A DNA stretch of 64,000 nucleotides from Heloderma charlesbogerti (Eukaryota > Chordata > Lepidosauria > Squamata > Helodermatidae), in assembly GCA_026122225.1 (NCBI GenBank), contig JANEZZ010003063.1:62001-126000 (forward strand), given 5' to 3'. The number at the start of each line of letters is the position of its first letter. Position 1 is the stretch's first letter. Position numbers and translations under genes: made by a program. The notes beneath the pieces were generated by a model that was not told where the DNA came from, did no database searches, and saw nothing but the letters and a program-made list of their open reading frames with translations. Below, piece by piece: positions 22,014 to 33,309 of the stretch.

Positions 22014-24733
22014 GAAATGGACTGGAATTTCCATTTCACATCAAATGACCACCAGATCTACTACTGTGGACAAGAGGACCACAGAAGAAATGGAGTAGCC
22101 TTCATAATTAATAATAAAGTGGCTAAAGCAGTGCTTGGATACAATCGAAAAAATGACAATGATCTCAATTTGAATTCAGGGTAAGCCATTTAACATCACA
22201 GTGATCCAAATATACGCCCCAACCACAGATGCTGAAAAAGCAGAAGTAGATCAGTTCTATGAGGATCTGCAGCACCTACTGGATAGTACGCCAAAAAAAG
22301 ATGTTATTTTCATTATAGGAGACTGGAATGCTAAGGTGGGTAGTCAAACGACACCTGGAATTACAGGCAAGCATGGTCTGGGAGAACAAAATGAAGCAGG
22401 ACATAGGCTGATAGAATTTTGCCAACACAACTCACTGTGCATAACAAACACTCTTCCAACAACCTAAGAGACGACTTTATACATGGACTTCACCAGACGG
22501 TCGACACCGAAATCAGATTGACTACATCCTTTGTAGCCAAAGGTGGCGGACATCTATGCAGTCGGTAAAAACAAGACCTGGAGCTGATTGTAGTTCAGAT
22601 CACGAACTTCTTATTGCACAATTTAGAATCAGACTAAAGAGAATAGGGAAAGCCCACAGATCAGTTAGATATGAGCTCACTAATATTCCTCCTGAATATG
22701 CAGTGGAGGTGAAGAATAGATTTAAGGGACTAGATTTAGTAGATAGGGTCCCGGAAGAACTATGGCAGAAATTCGCAACATTGTTCAGGAGGTGGCAACA
22801 AAAAACGTCCCAAAGAAAAAGAAAACCAAGAAGGCAAGATGGCTGTCTACTGAGACACTGGAAGCAGCCCAAGAAAGAAGGAAAGCAAAAGGCAACAGTG
22901 ATAGGGGGAGATATGCCCAATTAAATGCAAAATCACAGAGGTTAGCCAGAAGAGAGAAGGAATTATTTTTAAACAAGCAATGCGCGGAAGCGGAAGAAGA
23001 TAATAGAATAGGAAGGACAAGAGACCTCTTCCAGAAAATTAGAAACATCGGAGGTAAATTCCAGGCAAAAATGGGTATGATCCAAAACAAAGATGGCAAG
23101 GACCTAACAGAAGCAGAAGAGATCAAGAAAAGGTGGCAAGAATATACGGAAGATCTGTATAGGAAGGATAATAATATTGGGGATAGATTTGACAGTGTGG
23201 TCAGTGAGCTAGAGCCAGACATCCTGAAGAGTGAGTTGAATGGGCCTTAAGAAGCATTGCTAATAACAAGGCAGCAGGAGATGACGGTATCCCAGCTGAA
23301 CTGTTTAAAATCTTGCAAGATGATGCTGTCAAGGTGATGCATGCCATATGCCAGCAAATTTGGAAAACACAAGAAAAGCCAACAGATTGGAAAAAATCAA
23401 CTTATATCCCCGTACTAAAAAAGGGAAGCACCAAAGAATGTTCAAACTATCGAACAGTGGCACTTATTTCACATGCCAGTAAGGTAATGCTCAAGATTTT
23501 GCAAGGTAGACTCCAGCAATTCATGGAATGAGAATTGCCAGATGTACAAGCTGGGTTTAGAAAAGGCAGAGGAACTAGAGACCAAATTGCCAACATCCGC
23601 TGGATAATGGAGAAAGCCAGGGAGTTTCAGAAAAACATCTATTTCTGTTTATTGACTATTCTAAAGCCTTTGACTGTGTGGATCATCACAAATTGTGGCA
23701 AGTTCTTGGTGGTATGGGGATACTAAGTCATCTTGTCTGCCTCCTGAGGAATCTGTATAACGACCAAGTAGCAACGGTAAGAACAGACCACGGATCAACG
23801 GACTGGTTTAAGATTGGGAAAGGAGTACGGCAGGGTTGTATACTGTCACCCTACCTATTCAACCTGTACGCAGAACACATCATGCGACGTGCTGGGCTTG
23901 ATGAAGCCAAGGCTGGAGTTAAAATCGCTGGGAGAAACATTAACAATCTCCGATATGCAGATGATACCACTTTGATGGCTGAAAGCGAGGAGGAGCTGAG
24001 GAACCTTATGACGAAGGTGAAAAAAGAAAGTGCAAAAGCTGGGTTGCAGTTCAACCTCAAAAAAACCAAGATTATGGCAACCAGCTTGATTGATCACTGG
24101 CAAATAGAGGGAGAAAACGTGGAGGCAGTGACAGACTTTGTCTTTCTAGGCGCAAAGATGACTGCAGACGCTGACTGCAGCCAGGAAATCAGAAGACGTT
24201 TACTTCTTGGGAGGAGAGCAATGACAAATCTTGATAAAATAGTGAAGAGCAGAGACATCACACTGACAACAAAGATCCGCATAGTTCAAGCAATGGTATT
24301 CCCCGTAGTAACCTATGGCTGCGAGAGCTGGACCATAAGGAAGGCTGAGCGAAGGAAGATAGATGCTTTTGAACTGTGGTGCTGGAGGAAAATTCTGAGA
24401 GTGCCTTGGACTGCAAGAAGATCAAACCAGTCCATTCTCCAGGAAATAAAGCCAGACTGCTCACTTGAGGGAATGATATTAAAGGCAAAACTGAAGTACT
24501 TTGGCCACATCATGAGAAGACAGGATACCCTGGAGAAGATGCTGATGCTATGGAAAGTGGAAGGCAAAGGAAGAGGGGCCAACCAAGGGCAAGATGGATG
24601 GATGATATTCTGGAGGTGACGGACTCGACCTTGGGGGAGCTGGGGGTGGCGACTGCCGACAGGAAGCTCTGGCGTGGGCTGGTCCATGAAGTCACGAAGA
24701 GTCTGAAGCGACTGACCGAATAAACAACAACAA
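22014..24733 (+). mobile_element. 5'-truncated BovB (RTE clade) LINE
   Basis: A 2.7-kb non-LTR retrotransposon in the same orientation as MAP4. The translated pieces follow the RTE/BovB order: part of the apurinic endonuclease with GDWNAKVG near 22318, a linker rich in KKKK, then reverse transcriptase with QAGFRKGRGTRDQI near 23545 and the catalytic YADD at 23954-23965, then the C-terminal GCESW region near 24320. The 5' end is missing and the 3' end is a CAA-type tail after the stop at 24721. The exact 12-bp duplication at both flanks shows the 5' truncation happened at insertion. BovB is known for patchy, horizontally transferred distribution with squamates as a major host group. Confidence 0.93.
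22017..24723 (+). pseudogene. Dead BovB endonuclease/reverse transcriptase reading frame
   Basis: The reading frame is broken at least seven times. Frame changes fall near 22180, 22468, 22780, 23245, 23655 and 24575, and an in-frame TGA lies at 23529. The longest intact piece covers the reverse transcriptase core and C-terminal part (23678-24619). YADD is intact but no full-length protein can be made, so this is not a host gene. The number of breaks points to an insertion that is not recent, although the target duplication has stayed exact. Confidence 0.9.
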
Positions 24734-24745
24734 AGTGTTGGACCT
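24734..24745 (+). repeat. Right target-site duplication of BovB insertion
   Basis: Exact copy of the 12 bases at 22002-22013, directly after the element's A/C-rich tail. Confidence 0.85.
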
Positions 24746-24970
24746 TCTTAATCCAGCTGTAAGACTTTCAGTTGGGAAGCTCAGAGGTACAAATGTACTT
24801 GCGACACAGCAAGTTTTCACTAATGGCTTTCCCAGCAACAAAAAAGTTGCTAAATTTGAATTTCTGTTTGGTCTACTTGTATATTAAGTGTGGTTTTACC
24901 TGTTCTACTTTTAATGTATTTTGAAGCGCTAAACATTCTCTCATTACATCATTGTTTACTTGATTAGAAA

Positions 24971-25034
24971 TGTGCAAGTAATTAAAGCTTTTGTAAGTAA
25001 TTGTGCAAGTAATTAAATTGTGCAAGTAATTAAA
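24971..25034 (+). repeat. Short tandem repeat of GTGCAAGTAATTAAA
   Basis: Three clear copies (24971, 25002, 25019) and one degraded copy (24990) of a ~16-base AT-rich unit containing TAATTA. Confidence 0.8.
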
Positions 25035-25413
25035 CCAAGAATAACCAAGTTTTCATTTTGCATGACGAAGACTTTCATGTAGTTTCAAAGTCTGGTGCAT
25101 TTCATTGCTTCAGCTTTTCTTAATGGGATGGTACCTAGGCTATTACCTTGACTGAAGTTTATAATGAATAGTGCGTAAGACGCCTCTAGATCTGGATTAG
25201 TATCCTAATGACTCTTGTCTCCTGGTTGGGGGGCGGAGGGAAAGGGGAGGCCACGTAGACAAGAAGATTGAAGACAGTGTAGTAACGCTGATGATAAAGG
25301 TGCTGTAGGTTTCTTGGGCTGATCTGATGAACAAATTAGTGGGTGTATTCATTATAAAACCAGAACTATTTATTGGAACCTCAACAGCTGCTTTAATTTT
25401 TTTTATTTTGCAG

Positions 25414-25462
25414 ATAAGCGGTTTGTGAAATCCAGGACATACTAAGGGATTATCTGCTTAAG
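25414..25462 (+). other. Candidate 49-nt untranslated exon upstream of MAP4
   Basis: A run of T with TTTTGCAG ends at 25413 and a strong donor (AAG then GTAAGAAC) begins at 25463, enclosing 49 bases. The piece contains no ATG and has stop codons in all three frames, as expected for a 5' UTR exon and not for coding sequence. It lies on the MAP4 strand about 21.7 kb before the start-codon exon, within a block poor in repeats. I do not recognise the sequence; a chance pairing of splice-like sites cannot be excluded. Confidence 0.4.
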
Positions 25463-27078
25463 GTAAGAACTGCTTTTCAGTATAGGTAACACACTGCACA
25501 TTTTAGTATGCACAGGCGATTCCAGCCCTGCAGATCAGCCCACAAGTCACTAGCCCACCTTGATCATGCACAGTAATTAATTGTGGTCTAAAAAGAACTG
25601 ATTTCTGTAAAGCTTCTTGTTTGGTTGTTCTTGTTCCTAGAAGGAATTTTTACTTGCCTTTAGATGGCTGTGCAAGTAGCTTCAACTGCTCATATATCAG
25701 TAAAGAAACATTTAGACTTCAGCAGGGAAAGGCTGGAGACTGTCGGAGCTCCTGCCTATGACTTGGTAGTACAGCACTGCGGGGCCCCTCTGGTCTTTGC
25801 AATAAGCAAAGATGAGGTCACTCTGTAGAACATTTCAAGCGCTGACTTGCCATATGTAGAAGTCTCCTGGAGGAATCTTTGCCAATGGAAGATGCTACTT
25901 CCTTACCCTTACATTTTTGTGCATGTGTCTTGAATCATCTTCAGGGTTTCTGTCACTTTAGCTCAGTTCTGCTTGACGCCGCTATAAGTAGTACCAAAAG
26001 CAAATCTATATTCCATGTTAAGTAGTTGACTTACTCTGTAGTAATCGAGTACTTGTAGAATTAAAGAATTTTGCTACATTCTGTATTGGTGAGAGGAGCA
26101 ATAAGGATAGGAGAGATACTTGGGATGCATTTGTTTGGAGCAATGAAGAGGACCCAGGTAGCCACAGAAGCCACAGCAAATCTACTAATGCCTCTTGCAG
26201 GCACTGCTTGTTGAAATCAAAATGTCTGAGATGGCATGGGATCTCAGTACATCCTGTTAGTCAGCTCTCTTGTAGATTACAGGCAAGTTGCACTTAACGC
26301 CTCAATCTAAGAGGGTAGTCTGACAATAAACCCAGTCTTGTTTTTTCTGCTTCTGTCACTCCATAAAGTGCCATGTTAGTTGTTGTTGCTGTATAAATAA
26401 TGCTGTTTTCTTAAATAACTAGAGGTGCTGTATAATCAAATTTATTAATTGCAAGCAGTGTTGTGTAGAATTCTGCAGCATGTAAACATGTAATTCTAAG
26501 ATGCCTAGAATTTTGCCCGTTATGTTGAATTTATTCTCCACCCCTCAAAGGAAGGGCAAGAAGCAATACAGGGCACTGGAGCCCTTGACCTCACTGGAAA
26601 TCTTACTCAGCCACCCCTGCAGAATCTGATATCTCACTAAGTGTTGGTCGAAGCACTTTAGAAGCTGGTCTCTGCTGCCATAGGCATAGAAACCTAATTT
26701 CTAAGTAAATGCTGCAGTTACCAAGATGATTAGTTTTGGGCATAATACTGTTCTGTGTGGTTCAATTAAGGGAAACATAGTCCTGATCATAGTATGTTAT
26801 GATATCTGCAGAGAACAGTTGAGAGTGAGTTTACCTGTGTCATGGGGCCCTGCTGCTAGCAACTGGAATGAGACTTTAAAATAGAAGCCAGCGTGAATGT
26901 TTAGTGGTCACTTAAACGTCCTACATCCTTTTTTTGTAGCCAAACTAAAGTGTAGTCCTACATATAACACAAGCCTGCTTCAGTGAAACTGGCTCATTTC
27001 TGAACAGGCTTGACATAATGGGTAAGTAGCCATCATATACAGAGCAGTATTCCTTTTAAAGGTTGCTCTCTTTTGAAT

Positions 27079-27135
27079 GGGGTGGTGGTGGTGGTGGTGG
27101 TGGTGGTGGTGGTGGTGATGATGATGATGATGATG
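27079..27135 (+). repeat. (GGT)n(GAT)n trinucleotide microsatellite
   Basis: About 12 GGT units followed by six GAT units; intronic, non-coding despite producing a glycine/aspartate reading frame. Confidence 0.95.
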
Positions 27136-27789
27136 CTAAAAATAGCCTTTGCCACAGGAGAGACAGTATCATTTGTGTATTAACACACACATCCATGTGT
27201 GCACCCCCCACCCCCTGGGTGTATTTTGCAATTTCATGTCCTTTTTGGGTGGATGCTAGTTTTCCTTCTCCAAATCATGAGCAGGTAGCTGGGAGATGGA
27301 GGCAGAGACCTGGCTTGCATGATATGACAGCCTACTGTGTTGTGCCTGGGTGCCTTTTTTGCATGGTGTCTGCCGGTGCCCGGCTTGCCATGTGAATTCA
27401 TGTTGTGTGAATCCAGGCGTCAGGGGTTGTTTGAGGGTTAGACAACCCTCCAATAACCCACAGCCCCCACGGGAAAATTAACCACGGTGGGCTGTTGTGA
27501 TGTGCGGATAGGCTGAGAGAGTAGCTGCAATGAACCAGCTGCCATTGTGTGTTGCATTTCCGCTTTCTCCGTAACAGACTGAAAATGAAACTGCAACTGT
27601 GGGCAGGATTTCTGTGTTGAAAGATTGGTAAACAAGAGGATTGGTTCTCTGACTTAATTCTGGAAGAATAATTCCTTTGCTGAAGTTGCACTCCCAGTCA
27701 ATGTAGAGAGGGGTGTGACTGAGTTCATAGGTGGTTTTCTTTAAGAGAGGGGTGGAGTTAAGGCCTGGCAGAGACTCCATTCTCTAAGG

Positions 27790-27925
27790 CAAAGGTGGGG
27801 AGCATGTAGCCCTCCAGATGTTGTTGGACTGCAACTCCCATCAGCCTTAGCCAGCATTGTCACTGGTGAGGGATGATGGGGGTTTCAGTCCAGCAACATC
27901 TGGAGGATCACATGCTTCCCAACTC
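27790..27925. repeat. Palindromic element, family A-related
   Basis: GCCCTCCAGATGTTGTTGGA on the left pairs with TCCAGCAACATCTGGAGGAT on the right; outer arms GGGGAGCATG and CATGCTTCCC also pair. The core is ACTCCCATCAGCC. Confidence 0.75.
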
Positions 27926-28366
27926 TGTCGTATGGCATACTTTGTGTTCTTCTGGAAAACAAAATAGTTGCTTGCTGTGCATAAGGAGTTCTTTCCTGTG
28001 CTTCAGTATCTAGTCTGGAGGGTCCTTTCCCCTTAACAGCTAAAGCTTTTAAAGCTAGCACTCAAATATGCAGCAAAATAAATACACACGTTCATTACAT
28101 GTGACAGTGGGGCATACAGGTTTTCCCTGCAGTGTAGAAAATAGTGTTTGAAGCAGCCATTATTTTGTTTAGATATGTATGTGTGTGTAGGTGAGGGGTA
28201 ATATTTCTATGCGGATCTTAGCTATGTTTTCTGCAGGCAGCACAGGTGAGAGGTATAAAATTGACACCAAAATCAAGGCCGATGAATGGCAGGCATTTTG
28301 AAGCCCGTAAGTTAATTAAAAGGCAGGGGGGAATGTTCCTGTAATTGCCTAATGTCAATAAAATCA

Positions 28367-29105
28367 TAGAATAGTAGGGTTGGAAGGGGTCTATAAGACC
28401 ATTGGGTCCAACTCCCTGCTCAATGCAGGAATCCAAGTCAGAGCATCCCTGACAGATGGCTGTCCAGCCTCATCTTGAACGCCTCCAGCGTGGGAGAACC
28501 CACCAGCTCCCTAGGTCATTGGTTCCATTGTCGTATTGCTCTAACAGCCAGGACGTTTTTTCTGATGTTCAGCCAGAATCTGGCTTCCTGTCACTTGAGC
28601 CCATGATTCCGTGTCCTGCATTCAGGAATGATCGAGAAGAAATCCTGGCCTTCCTCTCTGGGACAACCTTTCAAGTACTTGAAGAGCGCTATTCTATCTC
28701 CCCTCAGTCTTCTCTTCTCAAGGCTAAACATGCCCAGTTCTTTCAGTCTCTTCAGAGGGCTTTGTTTCCAGTCCCCTGATCATCTTTGTTGCCTTCCTCT
28801 GAACCTTCTCCAGTTTGTCTGCATCCTTCTTAAAGTGTGGTGCCCAGAACTGTACTCCAGATGAGGCCTAACCAGTGCTGAGTAGAGGGGAACTAGTACT
28901 TCCCAGGTTTTGGAAGCTATGCTTCTATTAATGCAGCCCAAAAGAGCATTTGCCTTTTTTGCAGCCACATCACATTGTTGGCTCATATTCAGCTTGTGAT
29001 CAACAACAGTGCCAAGATCCTTCTCGCTTGTAGTGTTGTTGAGCCAAGTATCGCCCATCTTGTAACAGTGCATTTGGTTTCTTTTTCCTAGGTGCACACA
29101 GCACC
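28367..29105 (-). mobile_element. CR1-type LINE 3' region, antisense
   Basis: The plus strand begins with AATCATAGAATAGTAGGGTT and GGGTCCAACTCCCTGCTCAA, the inverse of the CR1 3' end with its ATTCTATGA terminal repeats. The minus strand translation near 29060-28800 contains TSEKDLGTVVDHKLNMSQQC and [15 protein letters not shown], the CR1 reverse transcriptase C-terminal region. The copy is 5' truncated and its frame is broken downstream. Confidence 0.88.
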
Positions 29106-29528
29106 TAGGAAATACCAATAGCAATCCACCAGGAGATTCCTCCTGTTTAAATCCTGTTGACGTGAATGGGGCTTCTTGTACCAGGTTGACTCATTGCAGT
29201 TGACATTCCTACCCACTCATGTTTGCAAAATCTATTAGCTGTGTGTTGCTTGCAGGAATTCAAAGGCCTGGACAAAACAAATAGTTGTAGTTGCTGTATT
29301 GATTATAAATACCAATCTCAGCGTTATTCTATGTGCTTATAAAGAATACATAAAATAATGTTAACCTGACTTTGGCAGGAATCCCGTGCACATTTACTTG
29401 AGACTAAGTCCCAGCAAATGCGCTAGGCCTCGTTTTGGAGTATATATGCACAGAGTCAGGTCGCATGAAAGGGAGAATAAAAAGGGCAATGCTTGTGGAG
29501 AAGCACACTGCCAGTTGTCATCTGTACA

Positions 29529-29703
29529 TAGAATCATAGAATGGTAGGGTTGGAAGGGGCCTACAAGACCATCAAGTCCAACCCCCTCCTCAGTGCAGGA
29601 ATCCAAGTCAGAGCATCCCTGACAGATGGCTGTCCAGCCTCATCTTGGAATGCCTCCAGTGTGGGAGAGCCCACTACCTCCCTAGGTAATTGGTTCCACA
29701 TCA
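29529..29703 (-). mobile_element. CR1-type LINE 3' end, antisense
   Basis: ATAGAATCATAGAATGGTAG through CCCTAGGTAATTGGTTCCAC; a second copy of the CR1 3' end that closely follows the first 170 bases of the element at 28367. It breaks off at 29703. Confidence 0.85.
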
Positions 29704-32700
29704 CTTCTGATTTGCAACATTCTTGGCAGACTTTGTGTTAGATTGTGAAATTGTTTCCTATTATTGATTGAGAGTATAAGTATTATTAATTAATCAATCA
29801 ATCAATTAATTCAAAAACTGAGGCTTCAGTGCCCCGGCAGGGGTGGGCCTAGGACTTGGCTCTCCACTGGGTCTTGGAAGGAATTACAAAATCAGTAGCT
29901 CAAGGTGGATTTGTGGGGAGGGTTTTTAGCTTCACTATGTCAATTTCTGAGTTATCCGAAACACCATACAAGAGTACTTCCCACGCTCCCTGGTGCCAGG
30001 CTTTTTCTTATACAGCCTGACACCACTCAGGATAGGTCTTTGGACCTCTTGCTACAGGTGAGAAGCTCTTCTCCAAGATTCCCATATGATCAATGCCCAA
30101 CCTTTTCCTGGTGAGCTTGCTTGGGCATCTTTTTGTGCTGGCTCTATCTTGGCAGTGTAGCCTTGCCCAGTGTCTGTCCGTTTGCTCCACCTGCTGCTTT
30201 CTGTTGTCACAGGCCAATGCTTCTGTCCGTAATACAGCTGCTGCCATCGGCTTTCCTCCCAGCCTTAATGGCGTTTGGCTGGGATTTAGCTAATTGAAAA
30301 TCCTTCCAGGATCCTCTTTTAAGAATCAAGGTCATGTGACTATCCGGAGCCTCCCCTGCCCCTCCAACTTTGGTAAAGAAGGAATTAAATCAGAGCACAG
30401 GCAGAAAGCAGGAATCTCCCTAATACTGCTTCAGTGTGTATAAGCAGGTCTGGGGGCTCCTGGATCATCTCGTCTGTTAGTGGGTGGGGGCTTATTTTAG
30501 TTTTCTCCCTAGATGCTTGCATGAGGTCAGGGATATCGAACTGAGCCTCCCGCACCAATGAGGCAGCAGGCCTGCTGGAAGGAGTTTTGGGCTGAACTGT
30601 ACTGGCCCGAGGTGCCCCTAAGCAGCATGATGAACCCCATTGCCTGACTTGGCACCCAGGGAGCCAGTGCCACTTCACCTGGCCCTAGGAACCCAGTCCT
30701 AGACCTGCCCTTCAATCCGAAAAACTCGTCTCCTTCATCCTCCTGGACCAATGTGCTCCTCTGAACTTTTCTCCATATTCTGCCTCAGGAACGTGACTGC
30801 TGCCTCCCTTGGGCTGTGCTGCTTGCCTCTGGCGTTACTGCCTTCAGAACCTGACGTTTTGGTCAGCCATAGACTTAACGCTGCTTTCCTCCGGTTCTCC
30901 CCCCCCCCCCTTTGCTGACTGCTGGCACTTGCTGACTGCGTGGGGCTCTGACTGTGTTAGCACTCGGACACTGACTCCCTGTGAAGCCTGGCAGGACCAA
31001 CATCTTAATACTTCAAAACTGTGCAGTTGAGTAGGGTGAGACAGTTTGTTGTAGTTGCTAGGGTGTAAGATGTGGAAAAGAAACTTTATTCCTCTCCGTG
31101 GTGCACCTGTTTGTGGTGTGGTGTGAACCAGATCCATAGAGGACTGGTCACTGAAAGACCTTGTCTTTTGGGAAAGGAAGGTTCTGCTAAAGGTCCTCTG
31201 GGTGGGCTTGGGCAATGGCGTCCTGCCCTCTAAATACAAACCTTTTACTACTAATAAAATGTTGGGAGCCCAAGGTACACTAGGTGTGGGCAGTTCCATC
31301 CAAGAAACTGTAGCTCATGGGAACATGCTCACCAGGAGAGCCATGTTGCCCTATGAGTGTTTCAGCAGGGCTGGCACCAGGAGTAGGCCGGGCTGGACAC
31401 CTGCTCAGGGCCCACACCCCAGCAGGAGCCCACTGACAGCTTATTGGAGTTGTTCCTCCTCTTCACCATTGCAACTGCTTGTTTATCTGCCTTGCTATCC
31501 TGACCCCCCGCCCCAATGCTAGCGTCCCTACCTGTGTAGTAATGTGTAGTCTCACCTTGTGAGAACATATTCCATAACTAAAGGAAAAGGCATGGCACAT
31601 AGAAGCCCTTTGTATTAGAATTGCAATAGAGAACACTGAAGTACTGGCAGCATTCTGGGTTCAGAGTGGAACTGAGCATGCTCGACATAACTTTGCCTGC
31701 AGTTGCTATCATAGGCTTTCATGGGGCAGAAAAACCTTAATCACTTTTGAACCACTGCTCAGAATTTCACAAAACCAATGACAGACACACCTCCTTGACA
31801 AGCCAGAATAACATACATCAGTAGTTTTCACCAAAATTGGAAAGAAATATGATATGCCAAGCTGCAGCTTGGAGAAAAACGTAGTACAGTACGTGTCAAT
31901 TTTTAGAACTTTTTAACTTGTGTACCTGTGGCACTTTTTATCAGATCAGTTTGAAATTCTGCGCAATTGTACACCTCGTCAGGTAGATCATGGATGCCAA
32001 GTTTCACACTGTCAGCCCAACAGGTGTCATTTTTAAAAGCTGTGGGATATTGAGGCTTATAGTGGCGGAACTTTTTTTGGTGACTCACCTTGGCTAAAGG
32101 GGCACTCCCGTGCTCTTTTCATATCCCGGGTGAAGAAGTACTTTGTTCCAACTCTGATTCTTGGCATTCTAAAGAAGATAGCTCAACCTGTGATTAAAAA
32201 AAGTAGGTGTGGCAAATAAGGACACCACCTGGTATTTTGGATGCCTAATTTCTTACGTACACACAGGAGTGGATCTGAGGTTCCTCTCCTAACAAATAGT
32301 CCCCTTTGACAGGGTGGTGCCCCATGAATCCTCTTCCTCTGCTTTGCATGGATGTCTTCGTTGACCGCGCTAGTCTGAAAGGGAACACTCTGCATGTGTG
32401 TGTGTGTTTAGCACCATATCAGAAGCCCCCAAATCTTGTAGGATGACTCTTCAGGGTCCTGCAGAGCCCCCTTAAATGCTCATAGTGCCAAGTATATGCT
32501 GCTGGTCTTCCATAAGAGTCGTGTCAAGGAAGGGGGAATGAGGGAGGCAAAAGTTTAATCTGGGCCTCCGATTGATGATAAAAACTGTAGTCCCATTACG
32601 GAAATGGCTTTTGGCTAATGCGCTGTTCCCTGGCTTTGCTTTTAGTTCAATGGAAGCAGCTTTCCTTTTTGATGTCTGTACTATTAAAGGAAAGCAGCTG

Positions 32701-33309
32701 ACGGGAACAGCTGCTTGCCGTCCCTTTTTGGTCTATGGCCTAGCAGGCTATCTACAGCGCAGAATGAAAGTACTTTATTAAACACAAGGGGTTTTTAAAA
32801 GAGGAAAATCCCCCTTCACTACTTTTCTTTCTTTAGTTCCCTGGAGAGTGTCTTCTCATCAGAAACTGAAAAGGGGGAAGAAAAACAAACCACTGCCAAA
32901 ATGTTAGATTTCTTTATTTGATGCAAGATTATGATTATGTTGATCTGCAGAATGCAAACTTAGCAGCTGATTCTTGGTCTAATGAAATCTGTGAGAATTT
33001 ATCAAGCATTGAGTGTTTATATCAGAAAGTAGCAAAGGGAACCAGGGACCGAGGGAAAGAGAAACTTTAGGATTTGGGGACTGCATGCTTGAACTCCTCC
33101 AAATAACAGCGTATGCAGAATCCCTTTTTCTGCAGAGAACAGTGGTTGGATGGAGTCAGGCCTTTTTTAATAGTAGCCCCAAGGCTCTGGAATGACACCC
33201 TGGAGAAAGGATGAAAGTGCTCATTCTTTCTGAACTTGGAGTGGGTGAGGAGGAAGATAGGCTTGAAACAGTTGGGACTGTCTCCGCTCTGTACGTGGCT
33301 AGCTGGTAC
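29704..33309. other. Unclassified stretch, part GC-rich
   Basis: 29920-31030 is richer in G and C than its neighbours and looks like a decayed mobile element or an old unique region; I see no diagnostic motif. 31030-33309 shows no recognised gene or repeat. Confidence 0.35.

Larger units (their letters stand above)
24746..27789. other. Repeat-poor block around the candidate UTR exon
   Basis: About 3 kb with no recognisable interspersed repeat except the AT-rich tandem at 24971 and the (GGT)n(GAT)n repeat at 27079. In a window where most stretches of this length carry several retroelement pieces, this is unusual and may mark sequence under constraint. Confidence 0.45.

Noticed and set aside
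23678..24619. 313-codon ORF as a host gene
   Set aside because: It is the reverse transcriptase and C-terminal part of a BovB LINE with target-site duplications and broken frames upstream.
27063..27395. ORF starting with a glycine/aspartate run
   Set aside because: Produced by a (GGT)n(GAT)n microsatellite; no splice context or domain.
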